This document shows positions 1-7,204 of a stretch of DNA of 36,983 nt, one piece after another (position 1 is the first letter of the stretch; each line of letters starts with the position of its first letter). The notes beneath the pieces are model-generated. The model did not search any database, was not told the DNA's origin, and saw only the letters and a list, made by a program, of their open reading frames with translations. Origin of the DNA: Gemmatimonadota bacterium (lineage in GTDB: Bacteria; Gemmatimonadota; Gemmatimonadetes; Gemmatimonadales; GWC2-71-9). Position numbers and translations under genes: made by a program. Location of the stretch: the NCBI GenBank assembly GCA_022563595.1, contig JADFNB010000031.1, positions 1 to 36,983 on the forward strand, given 5' to 3'.

Positions 1-66
1 CGTCACGACGACCGCCGCGACCGCAAGCAGCACGCGGAGCGGGCGGATGCGGAGGGTGAGATGCAT
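1..66 (-). CDS. Start of an exported or membrane protein (N-terminal 22 codons only)
   Basis: Reading leftwards from an ATG at 66-64, the frame stays open to the window edge. It gives Met-His, a few basic residues (two Arg within the first ten), then an unbroken hydrophobic run rich in Leu, Ala and Val. That is the layout of a signal peptide or first membrane anchor. No clear Shine-Dalgarno is visible upstream. Everything after residue 22 lies outside the window, so the function cannot be named. The composition and the well-formed n/h regions make it more likely real than chance. Confidence 0.5.
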   Translation of the reverse strand, partial: MHLTLRIRPLRVLLAVAAVVVT

Positions 67-1156
67 GGTGGTGGGTAACGTTCTAAGTGGATCGAGGCGG
101 AGTCAACTCACGCCATCGTGGCCAGGTCCAGAAACCTCGTCAAACTCCAATAGACAGTCCATCCTAGCTCCAATCTTGAGATCACCGCTCGGCTCACGAC
201 CGCGCTGTGGCCGGCGTCGGTTAACCACTGGGGGCCTGCGACGAGATGAGCCCCCGCATCGCCTAGGCAGCGGTTCAACTTTACAAGCACTGATTTGTCA
301 GGCGCTGCACCCGCGCCCTTCTCCCGGTGCCGGCACCCGCTAGACTCTACCTCACCTTCCGTCCCAGCCGGTTCATGTGAAGATCTCCAGTATGCGTGTC
401 GCAGCCTACGGTTCTGCCCTCAGCGCTTCGGTCGGTTCCAAGTCGCCGAGTACGTCGTGGGCTCGACCCTGCGTGCCATGCGTCTGAGCAGCGCGAACGC
501 CCAGCGAGGCGCGGTCATCTGGTCTTCAAGATGGTGCAGGATAGGCATCATAAGGGCATGGCGTCAGCGATCGACGCCCGCCCGATCCGGGTTCTCGTCA
601 GCCTGAAGCGAGGTTGGCATTCTCCGCTGGAAGCGTACACACTCTGTCTTGCCTGTTACAGAGCTTCCACTTCCAGAGAGGAGAACGCCAATGGACAGAT
701 ATATCGGTGCTTGATGACAGAACCAGAAAGAAAACCGCGGAGAAAACCGCGGGAACAGGCAGCCAAACCGCGGCAGACCCGCACCCGCAGCCGTCGCCGT
801 CCATCCGCGGACCCCCGGCCGTCTCCTCTGTGAACCGGCCCGTTGGTTGTCCGTTCATCATCCGTTACCCATTGGCCAGTTCTTGCCGCACAGTCCCCCC
901 ACAATGCGCCGTACCCCGTCAGCTAACCCGACACGACGTCGCCCGTTAGCCGCGTGGGACAACGTACTACGCGTCCGTTCCCGCCGTTCCAACGCACGCA
1001 CGCGGGGCTCCGCGATAGGGGGCGCGCCGGGGCTGCGCCTGGTTGTCGGTAGGAGCACCCGGAACCGATCAGCCATCCCGCGTGTACGGTTGGTAGTTCC
1101 GTGCAGCACGGGGCGTCTGCGTCCCGACAACCTCGCCACCCGTTCCAGGAGGTCGA
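67..1156. other. Gene-free stretch
   Basis: I found no convincing gene here. The open frames on both strands are rich in Arg, Pro and Ser, have no recognisable domain, and look like by-products of high GC. The stretch holds a long imperfect hairpin (614-691) and three short copies of ACCGCGG around 735-775. The last part, up to 1150, should carry the promoter of the small lipoprotein at 1157, but no good -35/-10 pair stands out. Confidence 0.5.
614..691. repeat. Long imperfect hairpin
   Basis: The outer arms, TTGGCATTCTCC near 614 and GGAGAACGCCAA ending at 691, pair with one G/T-type difference. Pairing continues through CTGGAA/TTCCAG. Inside the loop a second stem pairs CTCTGT (642-647) with ACAGAG (658-663). 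The whole is about 78 nt. It could be a structured RNA, a strong terminator, or a short palindromic repeat element. There is no T-run after it on either strand. Confidence 0.45.
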
Positions 1157-1318
1157 ATGAAACGACTTCTTTTCGTGCTGTTCCTCTCCCTCGGGGCCAC
1201 GGCCTGTGGCTCCCAAATCCAGTCGATTCGCAAGCCGCCGTCCGCGATGGTGTTGCTGCTCGCGGTGCTGGGAACGGCTGCTCTCGCTCGACGGCTGATG
1301 GTGGCGGAGGAACGCTAG
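1157..1318 (+). CDS. Small lipoprotein / one-helix membrane protein, 53 aa
   Basis: The ATG at 1157 is preceded by a near-perfect Shine-Dalgarno (CAGGAGG, 1147-1152), the strongest ribosome site in this part of the window. The product starts Met-Lys-Arg followed by a hydrophobic stretch and Ala-Thr-Ala-Cys at 14-17, which resembles a lipobox (Ala at -3 is tolerated but not typical). After a polar linker there is a second hydrophobic segment (about 30-44) followed by Arg-Arg and an acidic tail ending in Glu-Glu-Arg. A strong hairpin follows the stop. The family is unknown to me. The hydrophobic tail followed by arginines loosely resembles a C-terminal sorting signal, but no recognition motif is present. 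It is probably an envelope protein. Confidence 0.6.
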   Translation: MKRLLFVLFLSLGATACGSQIQSIRKPPSAMVLLLAVLGTAALARRLMVAEER

Positions 1319-1329
1319 CGCACGCACCG

Positions 1330-1377
1330 TGCGGCGGGGGCAGTCCCACCAGCGAATGGCGGGCTGCCCCCGCCGCA
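1330..1377 (+). terminator. GC-rich hairpin after the small lipoprotein
   Basis: TGCGGCGGGGGCAG (1330-1343) pairs perfectly with CTGCCCCCGCCGCA (1364-1377), a 14-bp stem with a 20-nt loop, starting 11 nt after the stop at 1318. No T-run follows, so it may act as a weak terminator or as a 3' stabilising hairpin. Confidence 0.6.
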
Positions 1378-1576
1378 TACGGTCATTGCTCCGGTAGGGC
1401 GGCACGGGTTTACGGAAGTGGCAGCTGGCAGGATGAATACAAGCGGATTTTGAAGTTGTTTGAGACGGTCGTCAGGATAGGGGGACCCTTTGCTCGTTTA
1501 CTTCATTCGCTAGTAGCCCTCCTCCTAGACTTCTGACTATACGGGGGGGCGTCCTGCACTAGAACCCCGGGTTTCG

Positions 1577-1960
1577 TCAGCCTGGCGTAGGGGCATTCGA
1601 GCTTCTACTATGTGGGGCTTGACTTGTCATCGAGGCCTCGAACAAACTGACGCCGCCGTGCTCCCCAACGTCACGACCAGACCGTTCTTCTGTTTCGCCA
1701 ACCACTTTGCCTACTGTGCTCGGCTGCATCGGTCGCTGGCGGGCATCGGTTGCAGATTCAGCACCCGCCGCGGTGCGGGATGCTGCCCAGCGGTCGGCAC
1801 AGCTCAGGGAATTACTCCACGCCCCTCGGTGGGTGAGCCCATCGCTTCGCGGAAAACCCGTCCGTCCGTGTCCGATCCAGCGGATGCGTGACATGAGTCT
1901 CTCTCCCACAGTTCCCGTGGCGATTTCGGGCACGCCGTAACACCGTCTCGCTGAGCTACC
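1577..1960 (-). mobile_element. Possible degenerate group II intron leader (uncertain)
   Basis: Read on the minus strand, the stretch from about 1960 leftwards contains GGTAGCTCAGCGAGAC, then GGGAACTGTGGGAGAGAG, then a 118-codon open frame with a polar, Gly/Ser/Arg-rich product of no known domain. From memory this wording resembles conserved RNA at the 5' side of some bacterial group II introns. I cannot verify that here, and no maturase, domain V or 3' splice end is visible. If the resemblance is real, this is a truncated relic. Otherwise it is anonymous intergenic DNA. Confidence 0.25.
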
Positions 1961-1972
1961 AGCCGGACGGGA

Positions 1973-2000
1973 AGGACAGCAGACTTCGCCACCTTATACT
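1973..2000 (+). promoter_or_regulatory. Sigma-70-like promoter for the GNAT gene, probably leaderless
   Basis: AGGACA (1973-1978), a 16-bp spacer and TATACT (1995-2000) form a fair sigma-70 promoter. The expected start of transcription falls at about 2007, which is the ATG itself, and there is no Shine-Dalgarno before that ATG. The gene may therefore be read from a leaderless mRNA. Confidence 0.4.
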
Positions 2001-2006
2001 TCTCCC

Positions 2007-2552
2007 ATGGAGACCGAGCTTGACGCCGCGCACACCGTCTACCACACCCGGCTGCTCCTCCCCAGCGACCTCGACGCGATGCAGGGCCTCTTCGAGCGGG
2101 GCGCCGACTATTTCGTGATCGCCACGGGCAACCCGCCCGCACCCGATGAGGCCCGCCGGGCGTACGTGGCCGGACCGCCCACCAAGGACGTGAAGGCCAA
2201 GCGCATAGTCGGGATCTTCGCTGACGACGCGCTGGTCGGTGTATTGGATGCGCTGACCGACTGGCCCGCGGAGGGCACCTGGACAATGGGGATGCTCCTC
2301 TTGGATCCGGCGCACCGGGGCGCCGGTCTCGGGCTAGCAACCCTCGCAGCGTACGAGCGGTGGGCCGCGTCAGAGGGCGCACAGATCTACCGCACGGCGA
2401 TCGTCGCGCACCACGACGCGGGCGCACGATTTCTTCAGCGCGCCGGGTATACGTGCGTCTCCACGGACGTGCGCGACGCCCCCGAGGGGAGTCGTCCCGC
2501 CGTCCTCTTCTTCCAGAAGGTGGTTTCCACAGAGGAAAAAGGGTTGTCCTAG
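2007..2552 (+). CDS. GNAT-family N-acetyltransferase
   Basis: A 181-residue cytosolic protein with the Gcn5-related acetyltransferase fold. The acetyl-CoA pyrophosphate loop is visible at about 104-109 (Arg-Gly-Ala-Gly-Leu-Gly), after a strand ending in Leu-Leu-Leu-Asp-Pro. It is followed by the helix and then by Ala-Arg-Phe-Leu-Gln-Arg-Ala-Gly-Tyr, the usual motif B element. The acceptor cannot be told from sequence; small amines, antibiotics or protein N-termini are all possible in this family. The length is normal. It stands alone, and the downstream SWIB gene appears to have its own promoter overlapping the end of this one. Confidence 0.85.
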   Translation: METELDAAHTVYHTRLLLPSDLDAMQGLFERGADYFVIATGNPPAPDEARRAYVAGPPTKDVKAKRIVGIFADDALVGVLDALTDWPAEGTWTMGMLLLDPAHRGAGLGLATLAAYERWAASEGAQIYRTAIVAHHDAGARFLQRAGYTCVSTDVRDAPEGSRPAVLFFQKVVSTEEKGLS

Positions 2553-2571
2553 AGGGAAAAAGCCTTACTTT
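2544..2571 (+). promoter_or_regulatory. Candidate promoter for the SWIB gene
   Basis: TTGTCC (2544-2549), 16 bp, then TACTTT (2566-2571). It overlaps the last codons of the acetyltransferase gene and would give a leader of about 50 nt ahead of the ATG at 2627. Confidence 0.35.
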
Positions 2572-2626
2572 GGGGCGCATGTAGGGGCTGGGTTTCACCT
2601 GTCTCTCAACCTGTTCCGAGGTGAGC

Positions 2627-3100
2627 ATGGCTGCTAAGAGGAAGGCGAAAAAGAAGAAGGCCAAGAAGCGGACCGCGAAGAAGCGGACCACCAAGCGGAA
2701 AGCCGCGAAGCGCAAACCCGCCAAGCGGAAAACCGCCAAGCGCAAACCCGCCAAGAAGAAGGCGGTGAAGCGGAAGAAGAAAGTCGCAAAGAAGAAAGCC
2801 GCGAAGCGGAAACCCGCCCAGCGGAAGGCCGCGAAGAAGAAAACCAAGCGGAAGCCGAATGTCGCATTCATGAGGCCCGTGACCCCGGACGCGCTCCTGT
2901 CGGCCGTGGTCGGCGCGGCACCGTTGCCGCGCACCGAGCTGACGAAGAAGCTCTGGATCTACATCAAGAAGAACGGCCTGCAGGACAAGAAGAACCGTCG
3001 CATGATCAACGCCGATGCGAACCTGAAGAAAGTCTTCGGCGGGAAGTCGCAGGTAAGCATGTTCGAGATGACGAAGCTGGTGAGCCGGCACGTCAAGTAG
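2627..3100 (+). CDS. Histone-H1-like basic protein with C-terminal SWIB domain
   Basis: A 157-residue protein in two parts. Residues 1-77 are almost only Lys, Arg, Ala, Pro and Thr in repeats of the type Lys-Arg-Lys-Pro-Ala, like the DNA-binding tails of bacterial histone H1-like proteins. Residues 80-157 form a SWIB/MDM2-type domain, with Leu-Trp-Ile-Tyr-Ile-Lys-Lys-Asn-Gly-Leu-Gln-Asp and a following Met-Ile-Asn-Ala-Asp segment. I chose the ATG at 2627 over the GTG at 2621 because GAGGTGA (2618-2624) is then the ribosome site. Bacterial SWIB proteins are known from Chlamydia and some soil phyla. Binding DNA through the tail and a partner through SWIB is inferred. It may help compact the nucleoid, but no partner is encoded nearby. 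Confidence 0.85.
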   Translation: MAAKRKAKKKKAKKRTAKKRTTKRKAAKRKPAKRKTAKRKPAKKKAVKRKKKVAKKKAAKRKPAQRKAAKKKTKRKPNVAFMRPVTPDALLSAVVGAAPLPRTELTKKLWIYIKKNGLQDKKNRRMINADANLKKVFGGKSQVSMFEMTKLVSRHVK

Positions 3101-3196
3101 AACACCGAGCGAAGGGCAGCACCCATGTAGCGGAGCGAAGACGCAGGATCGCAGTTCGTAGGACCGCTTTTCCGCAGGACCAGCCCTACACCACCC

Positions 3197-3222
3197 GGGG
3201 GTCGGCGCGCTCGCCGGCCCCC
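3197..3222. terminator. Hairpin between convergent SWIB and rnhB genes
   Basis: GGGGGTCGGCG pairs with CGCCGGCCCCC (one G/U pair) around a four-base loop. It lies between two genes that end towards each other, so it could serve both directions. A short A-run follows on the plus strand, but there is no clear T-tract. Confidence 0.6.
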
Positions 3223-3242
3223 AAATGGTTGGTACCCCTAGG

Positions 3243-3884
3243 CTAGGAAACCGGATTGTCGGAGCGCGAGAATAGCGCGAGCTGGCTGACTGGCGCGAAG
3301 CTCCGCCGATGGTGTGGGGTGAGGCCGTCGGAGTCGATGGCGGAGAGATGTCCCCGGGTGGCGTACCCCTTGTTACGCCCCCAGCAAAACTCCGGATAGT
3401 GTTTTCCCAGGGCCACCATGAGCCGGTCACGCACGACCTTGGCGAGCACGGAAGCGGCGGCGATGGAGAGGCTCCGGTTGTCACCGCCGACGATTGTCTC
3501 GTGACGATGCCCAAGATCGGGAACGGGATTCCCGTCGACGAGCACGTGCTCGGCGGGAACCGAGAGGCGCCCGATGGCGCGGCGCATGGCGAGCACGCTC
3601 GCGCGCAGGATGTTGATCCGGTCGATCTCGTGCACTGACGCCGCGCCGAGCGCCCACGCGAGCGCCGCTTCCCGCACGACGACGGCGGCCGTTTCCCGCT
3701 CGGCCGCCGTCATCAGTTTCGAGTCCCGCAGTCCTGCAATCTCGTCTTGGTCCGGTGGGAACACCACCGCCGCCGCCACCACAGGTCCCGCAACCGGACC
3801 CCGGCCGACTTCATCGACTCCCGCGACGAAGCGACACCCCGCAGCCCAGAGCGCCCGCTCGCGCTCCAGCGTGGGGCCGGTCAC
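3243..3884 (-). CDS. rnhB: Ribonuclease HII
   Basis: A 213-residue cytosolic nuclease that cuts the RNA strand of RNA-DNA hybrids and removes single ribonucleotides from DNA. The four metal-binding acids are present: Asp24 and Glu25 in Gly-Val-Asp-Glu-Val-Gly-Arg-Gly, Asp117 in Leu-Val-Asp-Gly-Asn, and Asp153 in Val-Arg-Asp-Arg. The RNase HII signature Gly-Arg-Gly-Pro-Val-Ala-Gly-Pro is intact. The GTG start (3884-3882) touches the TAG stop of rplS with no gap, so translation is very likely coupled. It is the last gene of the ffh-rpsP-rimM-trmD-rplS-rnhB operon, and rnhB next to rplS is a common arrangement. Confidence 0.95.
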   Translation of the reverse strand: MTGPTLERERALWAAGCRFVAGVDEVGRGPVAGPVVAAAVVFPPDQDEIAGLRDSKLMTAAERETAAVVVREAALAWALGAASVHEIDRINILRASVLAMRRAIGRLSVPAEHVLVDGNPVPDLGHRHETIVGGDNRSLSIAAASVLAKVVRDRLMVALGKHYPEFCWGRNKGYATRGHLSAIDSDGLTPHHRRSFAPVSQLALFSRSDNPVS

Positions 3885-4235
3885 CTACCGCTCGCGCCGC
3901 TCCGGTATGCGCGCGGCCTTGCCCGACAGCTTGCGCAGGTAGTACAGCTTGGCCCGCCGGACGCGGCCCCGCCGTACGACCGTGATGCCCGCGATGCCAG
4001 GCGAATGGAGCGGGAATATGCGCTCGACCCCGATCCCCGAGGACACTTTCCGGACGGTGAACGTCTCGCTGATCCCTGCGCCCCGGCGACCGATGCAGAC
4101 CCCCTCGAACGCCTGAAGCCGCTCCTTGTCCCCCTCTCGCACCCGCACCTGTACCCGTAATGTGTCGCCCGGCAAGAAATCGGGAAGATCGGTGCGCAGG
4201 CCCTGCCGCTGAACGGCCGTGAGTTTAGTGCTCAT
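3885..4235 (-). CDS. rplS: 50S ribosomal protein L19
   Basis: 116 residues, the usual size for bL19, a protein at the interface of the 30S and 50S subunits. The N-terminus Met-Ser-Thr-Lys-Leu-Thr-Ala-Val-Gln is followed by Phe-Leu-Pro-Gly-Asp-Thr-Leu-Arg-Val and a body ending in [15 protein letters not shown], which is diagnostic for the family. The frame is open further upstream to 4370, but that part overlaps trmD and is not L19-like, so the ATG at 4235 is taken. It lies 13 bp after trmD. Confidence 0.96.
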   Translation of the reverse strand: MSTKLTAVQRQGLRTDLPDFLPGDTLRVQVRVREGDKERLQAFEGVCIGRRGAGISETFTVRKVSSGIGVERIFPLHSPGIAGITVVRRGRVRRAKLYYLRKLSGKAARIPERRER

Positions 4236-4248
4236 GTCGCTACCCTCG

Positions 4249-4953
4249 TCAATCGGTCCCGTGGGACCGGTGTTCTTCCTCGTATCGGGCCCACAGGTCG
4301 GGCCGTCGCGTCTGCGTGAGCCGCTCGGCCTCGGCGCGCCGCCACGCGGTGATCCTGGCGTGATCCCCACTCAACAGTACCTCGGGGACCGTGCATCCGC
4401 GATAGCTCGCCGGCCGTGTGTAGCTCGGCGGGCTCAGCAACCCATCGTAATGCGAGTCGGTGGCCGCCGACTCGTGATCGCCCAGCGCACCCGGCAGCAA
4501 CCGGACCACCGCGTCGATCACACAGAGCGCGGCGAACTCCCCTCCGGAGAGCACGAAATCACCAACCGATACCTCCTCCACGCCCTCCCGCTCCGCGACC
4601 CGCTGATCGACGTCCTTGTAGTGGCCGCAAAGCAGGGTCAGATCGCCTGCCAGGCTGTAGCGGACCGCGTCGCCATGCGTGAACAGCTTCCCGCGCGCCG
4701 AGAGCAATACCGTGGGACCGGCCGGCTCGAGGTCGTCCAGCGCCTCGTAGAACGGCTCCGGCTTCATCACCATTCCCGCACCGCCCCCGAACGCGTAGTC
4801 GTCGACGGTCTGGTGCCGGTCGTGCGCGTAATCACGCAGGTTCACCACGCGATACGCTACCAATCCGTTGCGCGCCGCCCGAGAGACTATGCTGGTGCCC
4901 AACGCCGTGCGGAACACGTCCGGAAAGAGCGTCAGGACGTTGACCCGCAGCAT
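4249..4953 (-). CDS. trmD: tRNA (guanine-N1-)-methyltransferase
   Basis: 234 residues. TrmD transfers a methyl group from S-adenosylmethionine to N1 of G37 in tRNAs, which prevents +1 frameshifting. The N-terminus (Val-Leu-Thr-Leu-Phe-Pro-Asp-Val-Phe) is typical. The SPOUT trefoil-knot segment is seen as [11 protein letters not shown]. A C-terminal part with Pro-Glu-Val-Leu-Leu-Ser-Gly-Asp-His and Trp-Arg-Arg follows. Only 2 bp separate it from rimM, so the two are one transcript and probably translationally coupled. Confidence 0.96.
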   Translation of the reverse strand: MLRVNVLTLFPDVFRTALGTSIVSRAARNGLVAYRVVNLRDYAHDRHQTVDDYAFGGGAGMVMKPEPFYEALDDLEPAGPTVLLSARGKLFTHGDAVRYSLAGDLTLLCGHYKDVDQRVAEREGVEEVSVGDFVLSGGEFAALCVIDAVVRLLPGALGDHESAATDSHYDGLLSPPSYTRPASYRGCTVPEVLLSGDHARITAWRRAEAERLTQTRRPDLWARYEEEHRSHGTD

Positions 4954-4955
4954 CG

Positions 4956-5483
4956 CTACAGGTCCAGCAGACCCGGGGGCGGATCCACCTCGATCCGCCT
5001 GCGGGCGCGATCGAGCCGCACCAGGATAGGTTTGCGGAACGGGATCAGCACCTCGCCTTTGCCTCCCTCCCGGTCTACCACCAGAACCTGCCCACCCGAA
5101 ACATCGAGCAACTCGCGCGCCACACCCACTGTCCGGTCACCGGCGACGACGATCGATCCCGCGATCTCGTGCACGTACATCTCTCCGTCCGCCGGCCCTG
5201 CCAACTCGGCTCGCGGCACACCCAGCGCGACGTCGTGCCACCCGTCGATCGTGGCCCGCTCGTGCACGCCCTCGAATCTGAGCAACCACCGCCGCTGGTG
5301 CCGCCGTCCGCGCTCCAGCGTGAGCGGTGCGCCACACGGTCGCCCGTCGTCATCGATCGGCGTCAGCAAGCGGCCCGGCGCAAAGATCGCTTCCGGCCGA
5401 TCGGTGAGGACATGGACCAACGCCTCACCCTTGAGCCCATGCGGTTTGGAGAAGCGCGCCACCGCCAGGTAGGGCGCTTCCAC
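4956..5483 (-). CDS. rimM: Ribosome maturation factor RimM
   Basis: 175 residues, normal for RimM, which helps mature the 30S head by acting on S19 and 16S rRNA. The N-terminal RimM barrel starts Leu-Ala-Val-Ala-Arg-Phe-Ser-Lys-Pro-His-Gly-Leu-Lys-Gly-Glu. The C-terminal PRC-barrel part ends Val-Leu-Ile-Pro-Phe with the acidic/proline Glu-Val-Asp-Pro-Pro-Pro-Gly-Leu typical of the family. It lies between rpsP (8 bp upstream) and trmD. The small KH-domain gene often found between rpsP and rimM is absent here. Confidence 0.94.
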   Translation of the reverse strand: MEAPYLAVARFSKPHGLKGEALVHVLTDRPEAIFAPGRLLTPIDDDGRPCGAPLTLERGRRHQRRWLLRFEGVHERATIDGWHDVALGVPRAELAGPADGEMYVHEIAGSIVVAGDRTVGVARELLDVSGGQVLVVDREGGKGEVLIPFRKPILVRLDRARRRIEVDPPPGLLDL

Positions 5484-5491
5484 CCTGCCTC

Positions 5492-5815
5492 CTAGCCCTC
5501 CGCCGGAGAGGCGGGCGGCACTTCAGCCGCCGCGGTCGGCTCGGCGGGTGGCTCGGCGGGCGGCTTGGGTGACGCGAAGACACCGGCTTTCTTCAACAGC
5601 GAGCGCACCGTGTCGGACGGGGTCGCCCCCTGCTTCAGCCACGCACGGGCGCGCTCGGCATCGACCTGAATCTCCGCCGGATCCGACCGTGGCCGGTAGT
5701 AGCCGAGAGTCTCGATGAACCGCCCATCGCGGGCCGCCCGGCGATCCGTCACGACGATGCGGTACTCCGGCCAATTTTTCCTACCGACGCGGCGCAAGCG
5801 AATTCGTGTCGACAT
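5492..5815 (-). CDS. rpsP: 30S ribosomal protein S16
   Basis: 107 residues. The first 80 are a standard bS16, starting Met-Ser-Thr-Arg-Ile-Arg-Leu-Arg-Arg-Val-Gly and containing Glu-Thr-Leu-Gly-Tyr-Tyr. The last 25 or so are a Pro/Ala/Glu-rich tail not found in short S16 proteins, as several high-GC phyla have. S16 binds 16S rRNA early in 30S assembly. It sits second in the operon, 23 bp after ffh. Confidence 0.96.
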   Translation of the reverse strand: MSTRIRLRRVGRKNWPEYRIVVTDRRAARDGRFIETLGYYRPRSDPAEIQVDAERARAWLKQGATPSDTVRSLLKKAGVFASPKPPAEPPAEPTAAAEVPPASPAEG

Positions 5816-5838
5816 GGTTCTCGTGTCCCGTCCTTCCG

Positions 5839-7194
5839 TCAGTGCAAGCCGAACTTGCCCATTCCCTTCATGAATTGCTTCATCTGACGAAACTGCTTCA
5901 TCAGCTGGTTGACTTCCTGTACCGACCGACCGGCCCCGCCCGCAATGCGCATCCGGCGTGAGCCGTTCAGTATCTCGGGCCGGCGCCGTTCCGCGGGCGT
6001 CATCGACAGGATGATCGCCTCGGTGTGCTTGATCCGTTGCGGATCGATCTTGGCCCGCTTGAGCGCCTTGGGCGACATGCCCGGCAGCATGCTCATGACA
6101 CTCTCCAACGGTCCCAGCTTCTGGACCTGTTTCATGGCGGTCAGGAAATCCTGCAGGTCCATCCCCCGCTTGGAGGCGGCCTTCTTCGCTAGCCGCTCGG
6201 CCTCGTTAGCATCGACCGCTTCCTGCGCGCGCTCGACGAGCCCCACGATGTCGCCCTGCTGCAGGATCCGTCCGGCCATCCGGACCGGATCGAACGGCTC
6301 GAGCGCATCGATCCGCTCACCTACGCCCACATACTTGATCGGGGCGCCGGTCACACCGTAGATCGACAACGCCGCGCCGCCGCGCGCGTCACCGTCGAGC
6401 TTCGTCAGGACGACACCCGTGATGGCGAGCGCGTCGTGGAACCCCTGCGCGATGCGCACCGCGTCCTGGCCCGTCATCCCGTCGGCGACGAGAAGGATCT
6501 CCTGAGGCTGCACGGCTTGCTTGAGCCGCCGCAGCTCGTCCATCATCGGCTCGTCGATCTGCAACCGGCCCGCCGTATCGACCAGCACCGTGCGGGCACG
6601 GGCGCGGGTGGCGGCGGCAATGGCGTCCCTGACCAGCCCAACCACATCCGCCGCCCCACCGGACGGACGCTCGGTCGGACCGTTCGTCTGCCCATCCGTC
6701 CGTCTGTCCGTCTGACCATAGACTCCGACGCCGATTTGCTGCGCCAACTGCCGCAACTGCTCTTCCGCCGCCGGGCGATACACGTCGGCCGCCACCAGGA
6801 ACGGCGCCTTGTGCTCGCGCTTGAGCCGCGCGGCGAGCTTGGCGGCGGTCGTCGTCTTTCCCGAGCCCTGCAACCCGACCAGCAAGACCACCGTAGGCGG
6901 CACGGACGCGAACTGAAGCGGCACCTGTTTCTCGCCCAGGAGATGGACCAGCTCGTCATGGACGATCTTGACGAGATGCTGACCCGGGCGCACCGCCTTG
7001 AGCGACGCGACGCCGACGGCTCGCTCGCGCACCCGGTTGATGAAGCTGCGGGTCAGCTCATAGCTGACGTCCGCCTCCAGCAGGATGCGCCGGATCTCAC
7101 GGAGCCCTTCCTTGATCGCTTCCTCGGTCAGGACACCGCGACCAGCGAGATCGCGGATCGCCGCCGTGAGCCTCTCGGACAGGGCCGTAAACAT
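5839..7194 (-). CDS. ffh: Signal recognition particle GTPase Ffh, with an insertion in the G domain
   Basis: 451 residues. Ffh binds the SRP RNA and nascent signal sequences and delivers ribosomes to FtsY at the membrane. Domains are N (1-95), G (100-300, with Gly-Leu-Gln-Gly-Ser-Gly-Lys-Thr-Thr at 107-115, Asp-Thr-Ala-Gly-Arg, and Thr-Lys-Leu-Asp-Gly), and a methionine-rich M domain containing Met-Leu-Pro-Gly-Met. Residues about 160-180 are a hydrophilic insertion (Gln, Thr, Asp, Arg, Gly) between the strand after the Asp-Val-Tyr-Arg motif and the helix before Asp-Thr-Ala-Gly. In other Ffh proteins only about eight residues sit there. The insertion is coded by degenerate tetranucleotide repeats (separate entry). 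All catalytic motifs are intact, so the protein should be functional. Confidence 0.95.
   Translation of the reverse strand: MFTALSERLTAAIRDLAGRGVLTEEAIKEGLREIRRILLEADVSYELTRSFINRVRERAVGVASLKAVRPGQHLVKIVHDELVHLLGEKQVPLQFASVPPTVVLLVGLQGSGKTTTAAKLAARLKREHKAPFLVAADVYRPAAEEQLRQLAQQIGVGVYGQTDRRTDGQTNGPTERPSGGAADVVGLVRDAIAAATRARARTVLVDTAGRLQIDEPMMDELRRLKQAVQPQEILLVADGMTGQDAVRIAQGFHDALAITGVVLTKLDGDARGGAALSIYGVTGAPIKYVGVGERIDALEPFDPVRMAGRILQQGDIVGLVERAQEAVDANEAERLAKKAASKRGMDLQDFLTAMKQVQKLGPLESVMSMLPGMSPKALKRAKIDPQRIKHTEAIILSMTPAERRRPEILNGSRRMRIAGGAGRSVQEVNQLMKQFRQMKQFMKGMGKFGLH
6655..6717 (-). repeat. Degenerate tetranucleotide repeat inside ffh
   Basis: On the coding strand the 63 bases are mostly ACGG and ACAG units (GACGGACAGACGGACGGATG and on). 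On the plus strand this reads CCGTCCGTCTGTCCGTCTG. They encode the extra 21 residues of Ffh. The length is a multiple of three, so the reading frame is kept. Related units occur at the start of the HEAT-repeat gene (near 27800-27836) and near 1850-1870. Confidence 0.7.
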
Positions 7195-7204
7195 ATAGCC
7201 TTAT

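Larger units (their letters stand above)
1319..2006. other. Gene-free stretch, possibly holding a degenerate mobile-element leader
   Basis: Apart from the hairpin at 1330-1377, I see no gene I can name. On the minus strand 1577-1933 is open for 118 codons (ATG at 1933, with a second ATG 13 codons in). Its sequence reminds me of leader regions found before group II intron reverse transcriptases, but there is no reverse transcriptase and no domain-V-like hairpin next to it. The last 35 bases contain the promoter candidate for the acetyltransferase. Confidence 0.35.

Noticed and set aside
108-290. 60-codon minus-strand frame
   Set aside because: No ribosome site, no domain, and weak codon pattern; I could not tell it from chance.
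847-1536. 229-codon plus-strand open frame, and overlapping minus-strand frames (858-1349, 923-1405)
   Set aside because: The products are Arg/Pro/Ser-rich without any domain, and they overlap the well-supported small lipoprotein gene in other frames. Long chance frames are common at this GC content.
1920-1965. tRNA gene on the minus strand (GGTAGCTCAGC)
   Set aside because: The D-arm-like wording is not followed by a proper anticodon arm or a TTCRA T-arm at the right distance.
2606-3514. 302-codon minus-strand frame across the SWIB gene and rnhB end
   Set aside because: It is antisense to the Lys-rich tail (giving Leu/Phe/Gly runs) and to real rnhB coding sequence.
4219-5472. 417-codon plus-strand frame antisense to trmD and rimM
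   Set aside because: It is the mirror of two certain genes, has no domain, and is extremely Arg-rich.
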